In this document: one piece after another, positions 1 to 8,890 of the stretch | Position numbering within the stretch: the stretch's first letter is position 1 | Layout: each line of letters starts with the position of its first letter | From: Verrucomicrobiota bacterium | Lineage (GTDB): Bacteria > Verrucomicrobiota > Verrucomicrobiia > Opitutales > Opitutaceae | Length of the DNA: 64,000 nucleotides | Direction: 5' to 3' | NCBI GenBank assembly: GCA_014584295.1 | Contig: JACTNC010000025.1 | Coordinates: forward strand, 1-64,000 | The notes under the pieces: model-generated | Told to the model about the DNA's origin: nothing | Seen by the model: only the letters and a program-made list of their open reading frames with translations | The model's database searches: none | Translations under genes and position numbers: made by a program

Positions 1-227
1 CGAACACAGCCCTGTCACAATGGCGCTGTCGATCGATCGCGATGTGGACGAGGATCGCGAGCAGGACGATGAAGGAGTACGGCGAGTGATAAACGATGAT
101 CGATGAACGACGAATGCGAAAGGAGCCGGCGTTGATGTGCGGGGCGCGTGCCCGGGCACGACGATGCGTGCCCCTCCAACGGGAGGAGGCCTGGGGGTTG
201 TTGGGCGCGTGGGACTCGATGAACGAC
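1..227. other. Left-edge non-coding stretch
   Basis: No reading frame here resembles a protein on either strand; the plus-strand frames that run through it continue antisense into the glycosyltransferase gene and look like shadows of it. The stretch lies just downstream of the 3' end of the minus-strand glycosyltransferase and holds one copy of a dispersed repeat (107-177). I see no clear terminator hairpin. Confidence 0.5.
107..177 (+). repeat. Dispersed intergenic repeat, copy A
   Basis: About 71 bases match 4520-4589 closely: both begin ACGACGAATG, share the block GTGCGGGGCGCG and end GCGTGCCCCTCC, with a scatter of single differences. The internal CCCGGGCACGACG part also occurs inverted at 4418-4443. 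Both copies lie outside genes, which suggests a REP-like element rather than shared coding sequence. Confidence 0.75.
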
Positions 228-1994
228 CTATTGGCGATCCAGGTGGTCTTTCAGCATCTGCGCATAGGCGCCTTCGAGAGCATGGGCGAGGGCTGGGCCG
301 TCGCACAGGCTGGACTTGGCGACTTGTTCGCGTTGTTGCGCGCGAAACGCACGACGTTCTTCGACGGTCCGCGCGCGATGCTCGGCTGCGAGCCGAACCG
401 CGATCTCCAAAAATTCTTCCGCCGAGTGGGCGCATCCGTTTGCAAACCCGGCGGCTCTGAGGATCGAGGTCGACATCCGTGACGGCATCGTACCACCGGC
501 GAGGGTTACGACCGGCACTCCCATCCACAGCGCCTCACATGTGGTCGTTCCCCCCGAGTAGGGAAATGTGTCGAGAGCAATGTCGACATTTGCGTAGCTT
601 GCGAGGTGATCCTGGCGACTGCGCACTGCAGGCAACAGGGCCACACGATCCGCAGTTATGCCTCGCTGAACAAACTGCGCGATCAAGCGGTCGCGTGCGT
701 CAGCATCGGCCAGTGATTTCGTTTTCAGCAGGAGCCGCGAGTGAGGAACCCGTTCCAAGACGGACGTCCACAGTTGAACGGTTGCAGGTGTTACTTTGAG
801 AATCTGGTTGAATGACCCGAAGACAATCTCCTCACGATTGGGCGCGACATCTGGTGGTGGAGCGTCTGCCGGAGGCTGATAGGCGAGCCAGCAACGCGGC
901 AAGCGCCACAATTGCTCGACAAACAGATCCCGATAGTCGGTCGTATGAAGCACCTCGTCCGTGATCCAGTAGTCCATTGTCCGCAGTCCGGTCGTGGCAA
1001 AGAATCCCAGATAGCAGGCCTGGACAGGCGCGGCACGCAGGGCAAAGATACCGAGTCGATTGCCCGCCGTGTGACCGGCGAGATCGACCAGGACGTCCAA
1101 TTGATGACTGCGGATGAGAGACGTGGCGGCCTGGTCATTTAGTGTGTAGATCGAGTGCCAGGCCCCCACCCGCGAGCGCAGGCGCTCGGTCACCTCGTCG
1201 GGGCGCGGGACATTGGCGTAGCAAAACACCTCGACGCGGCCCGAGTCATGAGCGGCGAGGACCGGCTCGATAAATGTGGCCACGGAATGGCTTCGGAAAT
1301 CCGGCGAAACGTAGCCGATGCGCAGGCGCCGATTACCTGTCATTGGCCGAACAGTGAGCGGTGTTGGATTAGAGGTTGCTGGTACCTGAAACTGGCGTGC
1401 TTCGGCATAGATCTCGCCGGGTGCTTCCTCGGAGCGATAGCCAAGGAGGAAAACCAGATTGCTGCGTGAAATATTCCCATCCGGCTCGAGTTCGATTGCC
1501 TTTCGCAGCGCGGCCTCCGCTTCGTCGAAGCGCATCCAGTCTCGAAGCACGTTGGCCAGGTTTGCCCAGGTTTTTGCCCGGCCGGGTGCGATCGAGATGG
1601 CTTGACGATAGGCGGCTTCCGCTTCGCTGAGCCTGCCGCGACGATACAGCACGAGGCCAAGATTGTTACAGGTGATCGCGCAGTCGGGTTTGTGCCGCAA
1701 GGCGCGGCGGAAACAGGCTTCCGCATCGTCAAGGCGGTCCAGAGAACGTGCCGCTTCGCCGCGATTGGTCCAGACATCCGCCTGTGCCTCATCGGTGCGG
1801 AGCGAGGTGTCGAAATGTTCGATTGCCTGCGCATGGGCTCCGTGCTGATGGAGCAGAAGCCCCATCTGCGCGTTGGCGCGGGCATGGGTGGGCGCGGCGG
1901 CGAGGAGCTGACGGTAGAGCTTGAACGCTTCCTCATGGCGTCCGGCCTGATGGTCCTGGATCGCTATTCTCAGATTTGCTTCAAACGGTGTCAT
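228..1994 (-). CDS. TPR protein with SPINDLY/OGT-type O-GlcNAc transferase domain (first paralogue)
   Basis: Probable protein O-glycosyltransferase of the GT41 family, about 588 residues. Residues 10-190 are tetratricopeptide repeats with the usual NLG, AEAAYR and P spacing. The catalytic half starts near residue 225 with IGYVSPDFRSHSV, whose His aligns with the base region of eukaryotic OGT. It continues with FGSFNQILKVTP (Lys aligning with OGT Lys842) and the nucleotide-sugar loop YSGGTTTCEALWMGVP. The start is taken as the ATG in TGATG, overlapping the stop of the upstream paralogue; a GTG one codon earlier is also possible. Substrate and sugar cannot be read from sequence. Cytoplasmic, with no signal peptide or membrane segment. 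It is co-transcribed with the next gene, judging by the overlap. Confidence 0.9.
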   Translation of the reverse strand: MTPFEANLRIAIQDHQAGRHEEAFKLYRQLLAAAPTHARANAQMGLLLHQHGAHAQAIEHFDTSLRTDEAQADVWTNRGEAARSLDRLDDAEACFRRALRHKPDCAITCNNLGLVLYRRGRLSEAEAAYRQAISIAPGRAKTWANLANVLRDWMRFDEAEAALRKAIELEPDGNISRSNLVFLLGYRSEEAPGEIYAEARQFQVPATSNPTPLTVRPMTGNRRLRIGYVSPDFRSHSVATFIEPVLAAHDSGRVEVFCYANVPRPDEVTERLRSRVGAWHSIYTLNDQAATSLIRSHQLDVLVDLAGHTAGNRLGIFALRAAPVQACYLGFFATTGLRTMDYWITDEVLHTTDYRDLFVEQLWRLPRCWLAYQPPADAPPPDVAPNREEIVFGSFNQILKVTPATVQLWTSVLERVPHSRLLLKTKSLADADARDRLIAQFVQRGITADRVALLPAVRSRQDHLASYANVDIALDTFPYSGGTTTCEALWMGVPVVTLAGGTMPSRMSTSILRAAGFANGCAHSAEEFLEIAVRLAAEHRARTVEERRAFRAQQREQVAKSSLCDGPALAHALEGAYAQMLKDHLDRQ

Positions 1995-4387
1995 CACGCC
2001 TTGAGTCCCTGATTCCTGACAAGTGCAGCGTCACGCATCGACCGATACGCTTCGGCGAGCTGGCAGGCGAGCCCGTTTGCATCAACAAGTGGGCTCGCTT
2101 CCATCGAGGAGCGCAGCGCTCGACGAGAGGCGGAACGATCCTCGCATGAAAGTGCGCGCATGCGCTCCGCGTGCATCCTGCCAAGCTCGACAAAAGCGTT
2201 GTCGGAATCGGCAATCCATTCGTTCAGGCCGAGCGCGCGGAGGAATGAGGCGGACATCCTTCCGGGCATCAAATCTCCCAGGCGCGTGAGCACGGGCACG
2301 CCCATCCAAAGACTTTCAGCCGTTGTGGTCCCACCACTGAACGGTGTCGTGTCGAGCGCGATGTCGATTTCCTGGTACTGCTGGAGGTGGCTCCTACGAT
2401 CCAATGTGGTGGCGCGGAGTATCACACGTTGAGGGTCAATCCCTCGACTGGAGAATGCCTTGACGAGGGCCTCCCGTTGAGTGGCTTCTTCAAGCCCGGC
2501 CGTCTTCACGATCAGCCGGGAATCCGTGGCCTGCTTCAGGAGCTGTGTCCAAAGATCCAGGGTCCGACTGGAAATTTTCTGACGATTGTTGAAGCTTCCA
2601 AACGTCAAACCATTCCCGTCGTCCTGCCTTGAGGGCGGGGGACAATCCACCGGAGCCCGATAGGAAAGCCAGCAGCGAGGCAGGCGCCAGAGTTTCTCGG
2701 TGAAGCTCAAATCGAGCGATGCTGCGAGAATGGTTTCGTCGCCGATCCAATAGTCCATTTCAGCGAGGCCGGTGGTTGCATAGTAACCGAGATAACAGGC
2801 CTGCACGGGTGCAGCCCGCTGGGCGAAGACCCCGAGGCGATTTCCGCGAGTATGTCCTCCGAGATCCACGAGGATGTCGATGTCGTGGCTGCGGATCAGA
2901 TTGGCGGCTTCGGAATCGGACAGAGAGTGGATGAAGTGCCAGCGGTCGGCCGGCAACCGTGACTGCAGGCGTTTGGTAACCGCATCTGGCACGGGCACAC
3001 TGGCGAAAAGGGAGACATCCAAGGACTGGGCAAGGTGGGCTTCCAGGATCGGTTCAAAAAACGAAACGACCGCGTGATCGCGAAAATCCGCGGAGACATA
3101 GCCGACCTTCAGTGGCCGCGCCTCACGCGGTGAGGTGAGCGGTGACGATAAAGCGGGGCGTGGGAGTGAGTCGCTCCATGCACGCGCGATCGGGAGCGTT
3201 TCGCCTGCTGAAAGTGATCCTGAATATCCGGCCATGGCGAGCAGGCTGCTGACCAGGCCGGGATCCGGATTAGGTCTGCTCAGGATGTGGCGTTGGATTT
3301 CCAAGGCTGCGGAAGCGTCCCCATTTTGTGCGAGCGCTTCTGCCAGCACGGCAGTCGCCTCATTGTCGTCGGGAGCAAGAGCAATGGCCCGCTGTGCGCA
3401 GGCAAGCCCTTCCGAGGGAAATCGGTCGAGTACTGCACGGGCGAGGGCAATCCATCCTTTCGTGTGTTTCGGATGTTTACTGGTTAGCTTACGAAGGAGG
3501 TTTTCCGCTTCCGCACGCCGGCGCAGCGCCATGAGCGCAAGGGAGAGTCCAAGCTGCACTTCCGGATGCTCCGGAGCCACGGTGAGCAACTGGCGAAAGA
3601 CGGCTTCCGCCTCTTGGGGCCGGCTGCGGTCGATCAACAGTTTTCCAAGGTTGTGCCAGGCTGCGAGTGGGGCGGGTTGGGTAGAGACCGCCTTGCGTAG
3701 GATTGTTTCGGCTTCGGCGAACGATTTCTTGCGGCGCAGCAACTCACCAAGCAGACTGAGGAGGCGTGCCTCCTGGGGCGCTCGCCTGAGTCCATCCCGA
3801 ATCAAGGCCTCGCAGCGGTCATATTCTCCGAGCTCCAGGTGGGCCTGCGATGCGCCTATCGCCGCTTCCAAAGACGTGTCGCCGAGGGAGAAGGCGCGAT
3901 CGAAGGAATTCGAGGCTTCTCGAAATTGTCCTTGGTCGGCGAGCACGTGCCCAAGATTGCAGTGTGCGCGGGCGAGTGTCGGGTCGCGCGCGAGCACCAC
4001 GCGATAGGCGCTCTCGGCTTCGGCATGGCGACCCAAGGCGCGCAGTGCGTTGCCCAAGTGAAGGCGCAGATTGATGTGATCGGAATCGATCGAAAGCCCG
4101 CGCAGGTAGATCTGCTCCGCTTCGGCGTGACGGCGCAATCCACTCAGGGCGTCGCCCCAGTGCTGAAGGACGGTGGCGTTGCCGGGATTTAGCGAGTCGG
4201 CCTTTTCGAGGAAGGGCAGGGCCAGATCGGGACGCCCACGCTGAAGACCGATGATCCCCAACTGATGAAGGACAAACGCATCGTGCGGATGCGTGGACAA
4301 CCAGGTCCGATAGCCGGACTCGGCCGCATCGAGCCGTCCCTGGCTGTGGTCATTCACGACCTGCTGAAGCTGAGGATCCAACGTCAT
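1994..4387 (-). CDS. TPR protein with SPINDLY/OGT-type O-GlcNAc transferase domain (second paralogue)
   Basis: 797 residues, with the longest TPR array of the three paralogues: roughly residues 5-370 contain about ten repeats. The GT41 catalytic region follows from about residue 430: VGYVSADFRDHAV, then FGSFNNRQKISS with the conserved Lys, then SGGTTTAESLWMGVP. Like its neighbours it should transfer a sugar from a nucleotide donor to Ser/Thr of a protein, with the TPR superhelix choosing the target. The ATG at 4387 has no Shine-Dalgarno in front but is followed at once by a TPR-type sequence. The gene ends in a 3-base overlap with the first paralogue. The different TPR lengths suggest different targets. 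Confidence 0.9.
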   Translation of the reverse strand: MTLDPQLQQVVNDHSQGRLDAAESGYRTWLSTHPHDAFVLHQLGIIGLQRGRPDLALPFLEKADSLNPGNATVLQHWGDALSGLRRHAEAEQIYLRGLSIDSDHINLRLHLGNALRALGRHAEAESAYRVVLARDPTLARAHCNLGHVLADQGQFREASNSFDRAFSLGDTSLEAAIGASQAHLELGEYDRCEALIRDGLRRAPQEARLLSLLGELLRRKKSFAEAETILRKAVSTQPAPLAAWHNLGKLLIDRSRPQEAEAVFRQLLTVAPEHPEVQLGLSLALMALRRRAEAENLLRKLTSKHPKHTKGWIALARAVLDRFPSEGLACAQRAIALAPDDNEATAVLAEALAQNGDASAALEIQRHILSRPNPDPGLVSSLLAMAGYSGSLSAGETLPIARAWSDSLPRPALSSPLTSPREARPLKVGYVSADFRDHAVVSFFEPILEAHLAQSLDVSLFASVPVPDAVTKRLQSRLPADRWHFIHSLSDSEAANLIRSHDIDILVDLGGHTRGNRLGVFAQRAAPVQACYLGYYATTGLAEMDYWIGDETILAASLDLSFTEKLWRLPRCWLSYRAPVDCPPPSRQDDGNGLTFGSFNNRQKISSRTLDLWTQLLKQATDSRLIVKTAGLEEATQREALVKAFSSRGIDPQRVILRATTLDRRSHLQQYQEIDIALDTTPFSGGTTTAESLWMGVPVLTRLGDLMPGRMSASFLRALGLNEWIADSDNAFVELGRMHAERMRALSCEDRSASRRALRSSMEASPLVDANGLACQLAEAYRSMRDAALVRNQGLKA

Positions 4388-4417
4388 GGAATCACGCAGC
4401 AGGGGAAGCCCCCCCTT

Positions 4418-4443
4418 TGGAGGGACACGCTTCGTCGTGCCCG
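4418..4443 (-). repeat. Inverted partial copy of dispersed repeat
   Basis: GGACACGCTTCGTCGTGCCC is the reverse complement, with one or two mismatches, of the CCGGGCACGACGAAGCGTGC part of 4563-4589. The two arms are about 120 bases apart and could pair in a transcript. Confidence 0.7.
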
Positions 4444-4519
4444 GTTTGGGAATGGGTCGATGAATGAATAGGCATTTCTATTCGACATTGGCATGACGAC
4501 AAAACGGGTTGCGATGCAG

Positions 4520-4589
4520 ACGACGAATGTGAAAGGCCCGGCGCTGTTGTGCGGGGCGCGATCCCGGGCACGACGAAGCGTGCCCCTCC
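4520..4589 (+). repeat. Dispersed intergenic repeat, copy B
   Basis: Direct counterpart of 107-177; see there for the shared blocks. The spacing between shared blocks differs by one base. The right part is palindromic with 4418-4443. Confidence 0.75.
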
Positions 4590-4645
4590 CGGGGAATTTT
4601 CCGGGTGAAACGAGTGCCCGGTTTGGGCATCCGAATGACGGTAGC

Positions 4646-4694
4646 GGGAGCTTCCAGCTCCCAATTTTCGACCCATCGGGACCTGGAAGGTCCC
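4646..4694. repeat. Twin hairpin REP-like element
   Basis: Two perfect hairpins sit 15 bases apart. GGGAGCT-TCC-AGCTCCC (4646-4662) and GGGACCT-GGA-AGGTCCC (4678-4694) each have a 7-bp stem and 3-base loop. The two units are also imperfect inverted copies of one another. This is the geometry of a bacterial REP/BIME unit. There is no T-run, so it is not a classical terminator. Confidence 0.75.
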
Positions 4695-4836
4695 GCCACT
4701 CTGCTTTCGGAATTGACGGACCTTTGCCTTGTCACGGCGATACATGCGCGCCCAGCGCCGGGGGAGAGGCGGGATAAATTGGAGGGACGCAGGTATGCGA
4801 CGTTGCAGAAGCTCCGCGTCAATGGAATCATGAGCA

Positions 4837-6921
4837 TCACCTGCCTGCACCGACTGAGGCGCGCTGTGCAATCATGGCTTCAAAGGCGTTTTCGAGGGCA
4901 TGCGCGAGATCGTGCGAATCGAACAGGGGACTCCCCGCGGCCTGCGCACGGAGGGTATTGCGACGCGCAAGTTTTTCCGCGGGCGGCAGCGCCCGCCATG
5001 CGTTGGCGTGCTCAACCGCACGAGACACGAATTCTGCGGGCGAGGTAGCAATCCAGTCGCGCAGACCGACCGACGTCAGCATCGACGCGGACATGCGTGA
5101 GACCATCGTGTTGCCCGCAAGCGTGAGCACGGGCACGCCCATCCAGAGGGAATCACAGGTCGTCGTACCGCCATTGTACGGATAGGGATCGAGGGCTATA
5201 TCGACTTCGTGGTAGCCGCGAAGGTGTTCCGTCAGCCCGGACGTATGCCCAGCGAAAAGGAGGCGACTCGGATTGATGTCGCGAGCTCGGAATGAAGCGC
5301 GCACGCGGTCCTGGGTGCCGGGATCGCCGAGATGGCGCGTTTTCAGGAGGAGCCGAGAATCTGGTATCACTCGCAGGACCGCGCTCCAGAGATCCAGCGT
5401 GGATTCGCCGATCTTTGAAAGGTGATTGTAGGAGCCGAAGGTCAGGACCGGTTGCGATGGGATTCCCACATCGGGTGAATTTGCCGGGGGACCGTAGGCA
5501 ATCCAGCAGCGCGGGAGGCGCCAGAGTTGCTCCACGGCGTGTTCGATGGCGGATTCTGGATGCAGGAGAGGGTCCGTTATCCAGTAGTCCACGGACGGCA
5601 GCCCTGTAGTCGCGAAATAGCCGAGGTAGACGGCTTGGAGTGGTGCCGGTTTGTAGCCAAGAATGGAGAGACGCGAATCGCGGGTGTGTCCGTTCAAATC
5701 GATCAGGAGGTCGAGATGATGGCTGTGAATGAGCCGGGCAGCATCCTTGTCTGTAAGGCCCGTAACGGGATACCAGTGATCCACGCACGCCTGGATTGCT
5801 GTGGTTGTGGCATCGGGCTGCTTGACATTGGAGTAGGCGAAGACTTCGACCCGCGTGCGATTGTGGGCAGAGAAGAGCGCCTCAACAAAGCGTGCGACGG
5901 CGTGCTGCTTGAAATCCGCGGAGAGGTATCCCACGCGCAAAGTGCGACCGATAACGTGGATGATGGGTCCGGTGCAGAGCGGCTCCTGGAGGATGGCCTT
6001 TCCCCAGGCGAGTGCGTTTGCGAAGTGCTCTTCGCTGGGGGCAAGGGCGCTTGCGGCCTGCGTGAAGAGCAGGTTGCTGAGAAAGCGATGCGTCTGAGGA
6101 CTGCGTCGGAGTGCCTCCTGATAGCCGCTGCAGGCCAACCCACCGAGTCCCGCCTCTCTATGAACCGAGGCCAGTCCGCTGTGCGTTTCTGCGATGTGGG
6201 GGGCAAGTGCGAGAGACTTTCTGTACAAGGTTTCGGCCTCGCTGAGGCGGCCGGTATCCTTGAGACAGGAGGCAAGATTGCTGCAGGCTTCGGCAAAGCG
6301 CGGATTGATTTCCAGCGCCTTGCGATAACAGGACTCTGATTCGGGGAGACGTTTCTGATCGCGAAGCAATGCCCCCAACATGTTCCAAGCCTCGGGCATT
6401 GCGGGCTGGAGCTTGAGTGCCTCTTGAAGCGCTGCACTTGCCTCCTCGAAACGCGTCTGGGCCCGGAGAACATTGCCAAGGTTGCACCACGCCTTCGGAT
6501 TGGCAGCATTGAGCTCCAGCGAACGGCGAAGCGCGGCTTCTGCCTCCGGCAGGCGGTCGAGGGACTGTAGAGCTGTACTTAGGTTGCTCCAGAAGGAGGC
6601 ATTGTTGGGCGCCCGGCTCAACGCTTCACGATAGCATACCTCGGCTTCTGAGTACTGCTGGAGATTGCGCAGGGCTTCCCCGCAGTTGCTCCAGGCGGCA
6701 GCCTCGGACGGATCAACCTGCAAGGAGGTACGAATCAGCCGGACCGCCTCTGCATGTTTTCCCACCTGCAACGCCAGTACACCCATCAAATGCAAGGCCG
6801 CGGGGTTTTTTGGCTGGAGATCCAGCACTTCGCGGTAGGCGCGTTCGGCTTCCGGCAGGCGACCCTGCTGATGAAAGGCCAGGGCTTGCTGCAAGCGATT
6901 GTTGACCTCGGTCTGATTCAC
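4837..6921 (-). CDS. TPR protein with SPINDLY/OGT-type O-GlcNAc transferase domain (third paralogue)
   Basis: About 694 residues. Residues 1-300 hold roughly eight TPRs. The GT41 catalytic half begins near residue 330 with VGYLSADFKQHAV, then FGSYNHLSKIGE (conserved Lys) and YNGGTTTCDSLWMGVP. I chose the GTG at 6921 because the protein then starts directly with a TPR-like phrase (NQTEVNNRLQQALAFHQQG). The frame is open up to an ATG at 7020, which would add 33 residues of no clear character and make the start codon overlap the divergent methyltransferase start. The family acts on cytoplasmic protein Ser/Thr. The paralogue pair downstream suggests a dedicated glycosylation locus, with the methyltransferases next door perhaps decorating the sugar. 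Confidence 0.88.
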   Translation of the reverse strand: MNQTEVNNRLQQALAFHQQGRLPEAERAYREVLDLQPKNPAALHLMGVLALQVGKHAEAVRLIRTSLQVDPSEAAAWSNCGEALRNLQQYSEAEVCYREALSRAPNNASFWSNLSTALQSLDRLPEAEAALRRSLELNAANPKAWCNLGNVLRAQTRFEEASAALQEALKLQPAMPEAWNMLGALLRDQKRLPESESCYRKALEINPRFAEACSNLASCLKDTGRLSEAETLYRKSLALAPHIAETHSGLASVHREAGLGGLACSGYQEALRRSPQTHRFLSNLLFTQAASALAPSEEHFANALAWGKAILQEPLCTGPIIHVIGRTLRVGYLSADFKQHAVARFVEALFSAHNRTRVEVFAYSNVKQPDATTTAIQACVDHWYPVTGLTDKDAARLIHSHHLDLLIDLNGHTRDSRLSILGYKPAPLQAVYLGYFATTGLPSVDYWITDPLLHPESAIEHAVEQLWRLPRCWIAYGPPANSPDVGIPSQPVLTFGSYNHLSKIGESTLDLWSAVLRVIPDSRLLLKTRHLGDPGTQDRVRASFRARDINPSRLLFAGHTSGLTEHLRGYHEVDIALDPYPYNGGTTTCDSLWMGVPVLTLAGNTMVSRMSASMLTSVGLRDWIATSPAEFVSRAVEHANAWRALPPAEKLARRNTLRAQAAGSPLFDSHDLAHALENAFEAMIAQRASVGAGR

Positions 6922-7018
6922 ACGTTGGAGCGTCAGAGTGTCGGGTAGGGAGGCACAAGGCAAATGGTCTTGGGATTGGCTTGCTATGAGGCGAAATCGC
7001 GGACACTCGCTTGCGATC

Positions 7019-7942
7019 ATGACGTTGGAGCGTGCCCGCTACGAAACTGCCCATGCCTTTGCTGAAGCCAGCTCCAAGGTGGAGCATGACGTGGCGGAAA
7101 GTCGTGTGCGGGCGGCTCTGGAGTCCGTGCTCCCTGCCTCGATCGGAAGGCGGCAGGAGATTCACAATGAACTTCTGAGACGCTTTCCGGATGAGGCTCC
7201 TCCGACAAACTTCTGGCATGCAGCGTCGTCCCAGGCGTTTCGCGATTTCTTTGTCTGGGGACATGATTACGATTGGGGCGCCGGATGTACTCGAAAGGGA
7301 GCGATGGGTCCGCGTCACATCGAAATTGGAACCGAGTCCATTGAGCGCGGATTCATTCCCTTTGATCTCCATGGGAAACGAGTTCTCGACATCGGTTGCT
7401 GGTCCGGGGGTGACCTGCTCCTGCTGAGGGGCATGGGAGCAGAGGTGGAGGCGATTGAGGAGCATCGTCGATCCGCTGAATCCGCCCTTGGGCTCTGCAA
7501 GCTTTTGGGTATACCTGCGGCCATCATGTCTGCCAGCCTCTATTCAGACCGGCAGGACTGGAAGCACCGGTACGATGTCATCTACTGCAGTGGTGTCATT
7601 TACCATGTCACGGATCCCGTGCTCTTCCTCCGGATCTGTTTCGCCTACCTCAAGGTCGGTGGGCGGCTGGTGGTGGAAACAAAGGCCCATTCCGGAAGCG
7701 CATCTGGTACGGGCGTTTGCGGCTATTCCGGTACACTGGAAAAGGGGTGGAACTGGTTTGCACCCAATGGCGAGGCGCTCGGCCGCTGGCTGGTGGATGC
7801 GGGTTTCGATCAGAAGCAGGTTGAGATTTATCATCGCTTCAATGGGCGCCTGCTCGCCTGTGGCGTGAAAAGCGCCACCGGGGCGTTTAAGGAGACGGCA
7901 GGATTTTCGCGCCCGGGGAGCTGGCTGGAGGGCGAAGTGTGA
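7019..7942 (+). CDS. Class I SAM-dependent methyltransferase (CmoB-like fold)
   Basis: 307 residues from the ATG at 7019. Motif I RVLDIGCWSGGDLLLL lies near residue 120, motif II ends AEVEAIEEH, and motif IV/post-I is YDVIYCSGVIYHVTDP. The later GWNWFAPNGEALGRWL phrase resembles the aromatic NWF.P segment of CmoB-type enzymes (Methyltransf_9). The N-terminal 100 residues are not recognised. The frame is open upstream to a GTG at 6938, but that region lies antisense to the N-terminus of the divergent glycosyltransferase. The stop overlaps the next gene's GTG by four bases (GTGA), so the two methyltransferases are translationally coupled. A role in modifying a sugar or surface polymer is inferred only from the neighbouring glycosyltransferases; tRNA modification is an alternative. 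Confidence 0.82.
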   Translation: MTLERARYETAHAFAEASSKVEHDVAESRVRAALESVLPASIGRRQEIHNELLRRFPDEAPPTNFWHAASSQAFRDFFVWGHDYDWGAGCTRKGAMGPRHIEIGTESIERGFIPFDLHGKRVLDIGCWSGGDLLLLRGMGAEVEAIEEHRRSAESALGLCKLLGIPAAIMSASLYSDRQDWKHRYDVIYCSGVIYHVTDPVLFLRICFAYLKVGGRLVVETKAHSGSASGTGVCGYSGTLEKGWNWFAPNGEALGRWLVDAGFDQKQVEIYHRFNGRLLACGVKSATGAFKETAGFSRPGSWLEGEV

Positions 7943-8517
7943 GCACCACGGATGCAGCCAGGGCGGAACGCCGTCCGACAAAATTGCACCTTGGGTGCGG
8001 GAAGAAGTTCATCCCGGGGTTTTATCATGTCGATGTACTGCCCGCTCCCCACGTCGATTTGGTTTCCCGGGTGGAGCGTCTGCCAACGATCTCGGACAAC
8101 ACGATCGAGCTTATTTATGCCGCGCATGTGCTTGAGCACTTTTCCCGGAAGGAGTACCGCGCCGTGCTTCAGGAATGGTACCGGGTGCTGGCTCCCGCCG
8201 GGATATTGCGCCTGGCGGTACCCGACTTTGCTGCTTGTGCGAAACTGTACCATGAGCAAGGACTTCGCGATGGACTCACCGGATTGGTCGGCCTGATTGT
8301 GGGCGGTCAGCGCGACGAATACGATTTCCACAAGATGGTGTTCGACGAGCCCTTGTTGACGCGTGAGCTGCGGGCTATCGGATTTCGTGATGTCAGGCGA
8401 TGGGATTGGCGCACAACCGAACATGCGCGAATTGACGACTATTCGCAGGCCTACCTGCCGCACATGGAGAAGGATACGGGCACGCTGATGAGCCTGAATC
8501 TGGAGGCGGTGAAGTAG
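7939..8517 (+). CDS. Small SAM-dependent methyltransferase (Methyltransf_11-like)
   Basis: 192 residues, GTG start inside the GTGA overlap with the preceding methyltransferase. KLHLGCGKKFIPGFYHVDV near residue 16 is the SAM-binding motif I plus the acidic end of strand 2. YAAHVLEHF with the following LAPAGILRLAVPDF is the typical motif IV/VI arrangement of predicted methyltransferases found in glycan and LPS biosynthesis loci. Short, single domain, cytoplasmic. The substrate is unknown. With its coupled neighbour it probably acts in the same modification pathway as the glycosyltransferases. Confidence 0.85.
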   Translation: MSTTDAARAERRPTKLHLGCGKKFIPGFYHVDVLPAPHVDLVSRVERLPTISDNTIELIYAAHVLEHFSRKEYRAVLQEWYRVLAPAGILRLAVPDFAACAKLYHEQGLRDGLTGLVGLIVGGQRDEYDFHKMVFDEPLLTRELRAIGFRDVRRWDWRTTEHARIDDYSQAYLPHMEKDTGTLMSLNLEAVK

Positions 8518-8623
8518 GTTCGGACCAGTTTGCGGGGGGCAAGGTTTTCCGTTGACCGGGTAGCAGGGCTTGAGCAGGGTCTCAAACCCTTCCGCGCGCC
8601 CAACAAGCGTGCGAAGTGCATCT

Positions 8624-8890
<267 letters not shown>

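Larger units (their letters stand above)
4388..4836. other. Repeat-rich intergenic region between two glycosyltransferase genes
   Basis: About 450 bases without a plausible gene. It contains an inverted copy (4418-4443) and a direct copy (4520-4589) of the dispersed repeat, two small hairpins (4646-4662 and 4678-4694), and a short duplicated phrase GTGCCCGGTTTGGG near 4437 and 4614. Minus-strand frames through it lack any protein-like character. It separates the third glycosyltransferase from the second, so it may carry a promoter for the downstream pair. I could not pick out convincing -35/-10 boxes. Confidence 0.7.

Noticed and set aside
96..482. Plus-strand frames at the left edge
   Set aside because: They overlap the end of the glycosyltransferase in antisense and contain a dispersed repeat; no protein family or signal is visible.
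3135..4007. Plus-strand frame of 290 codons
   Set aside because: It is antisense to the TPR array of the second glycosyltransferase and has Ser/Ala/Arg-rich composition typical of a shadow frame.
5527..6339. Plus-strand frame of 270 codons
   Set aside because: It is antisense to the third glycosyltransferase, whose family motifs are clear.
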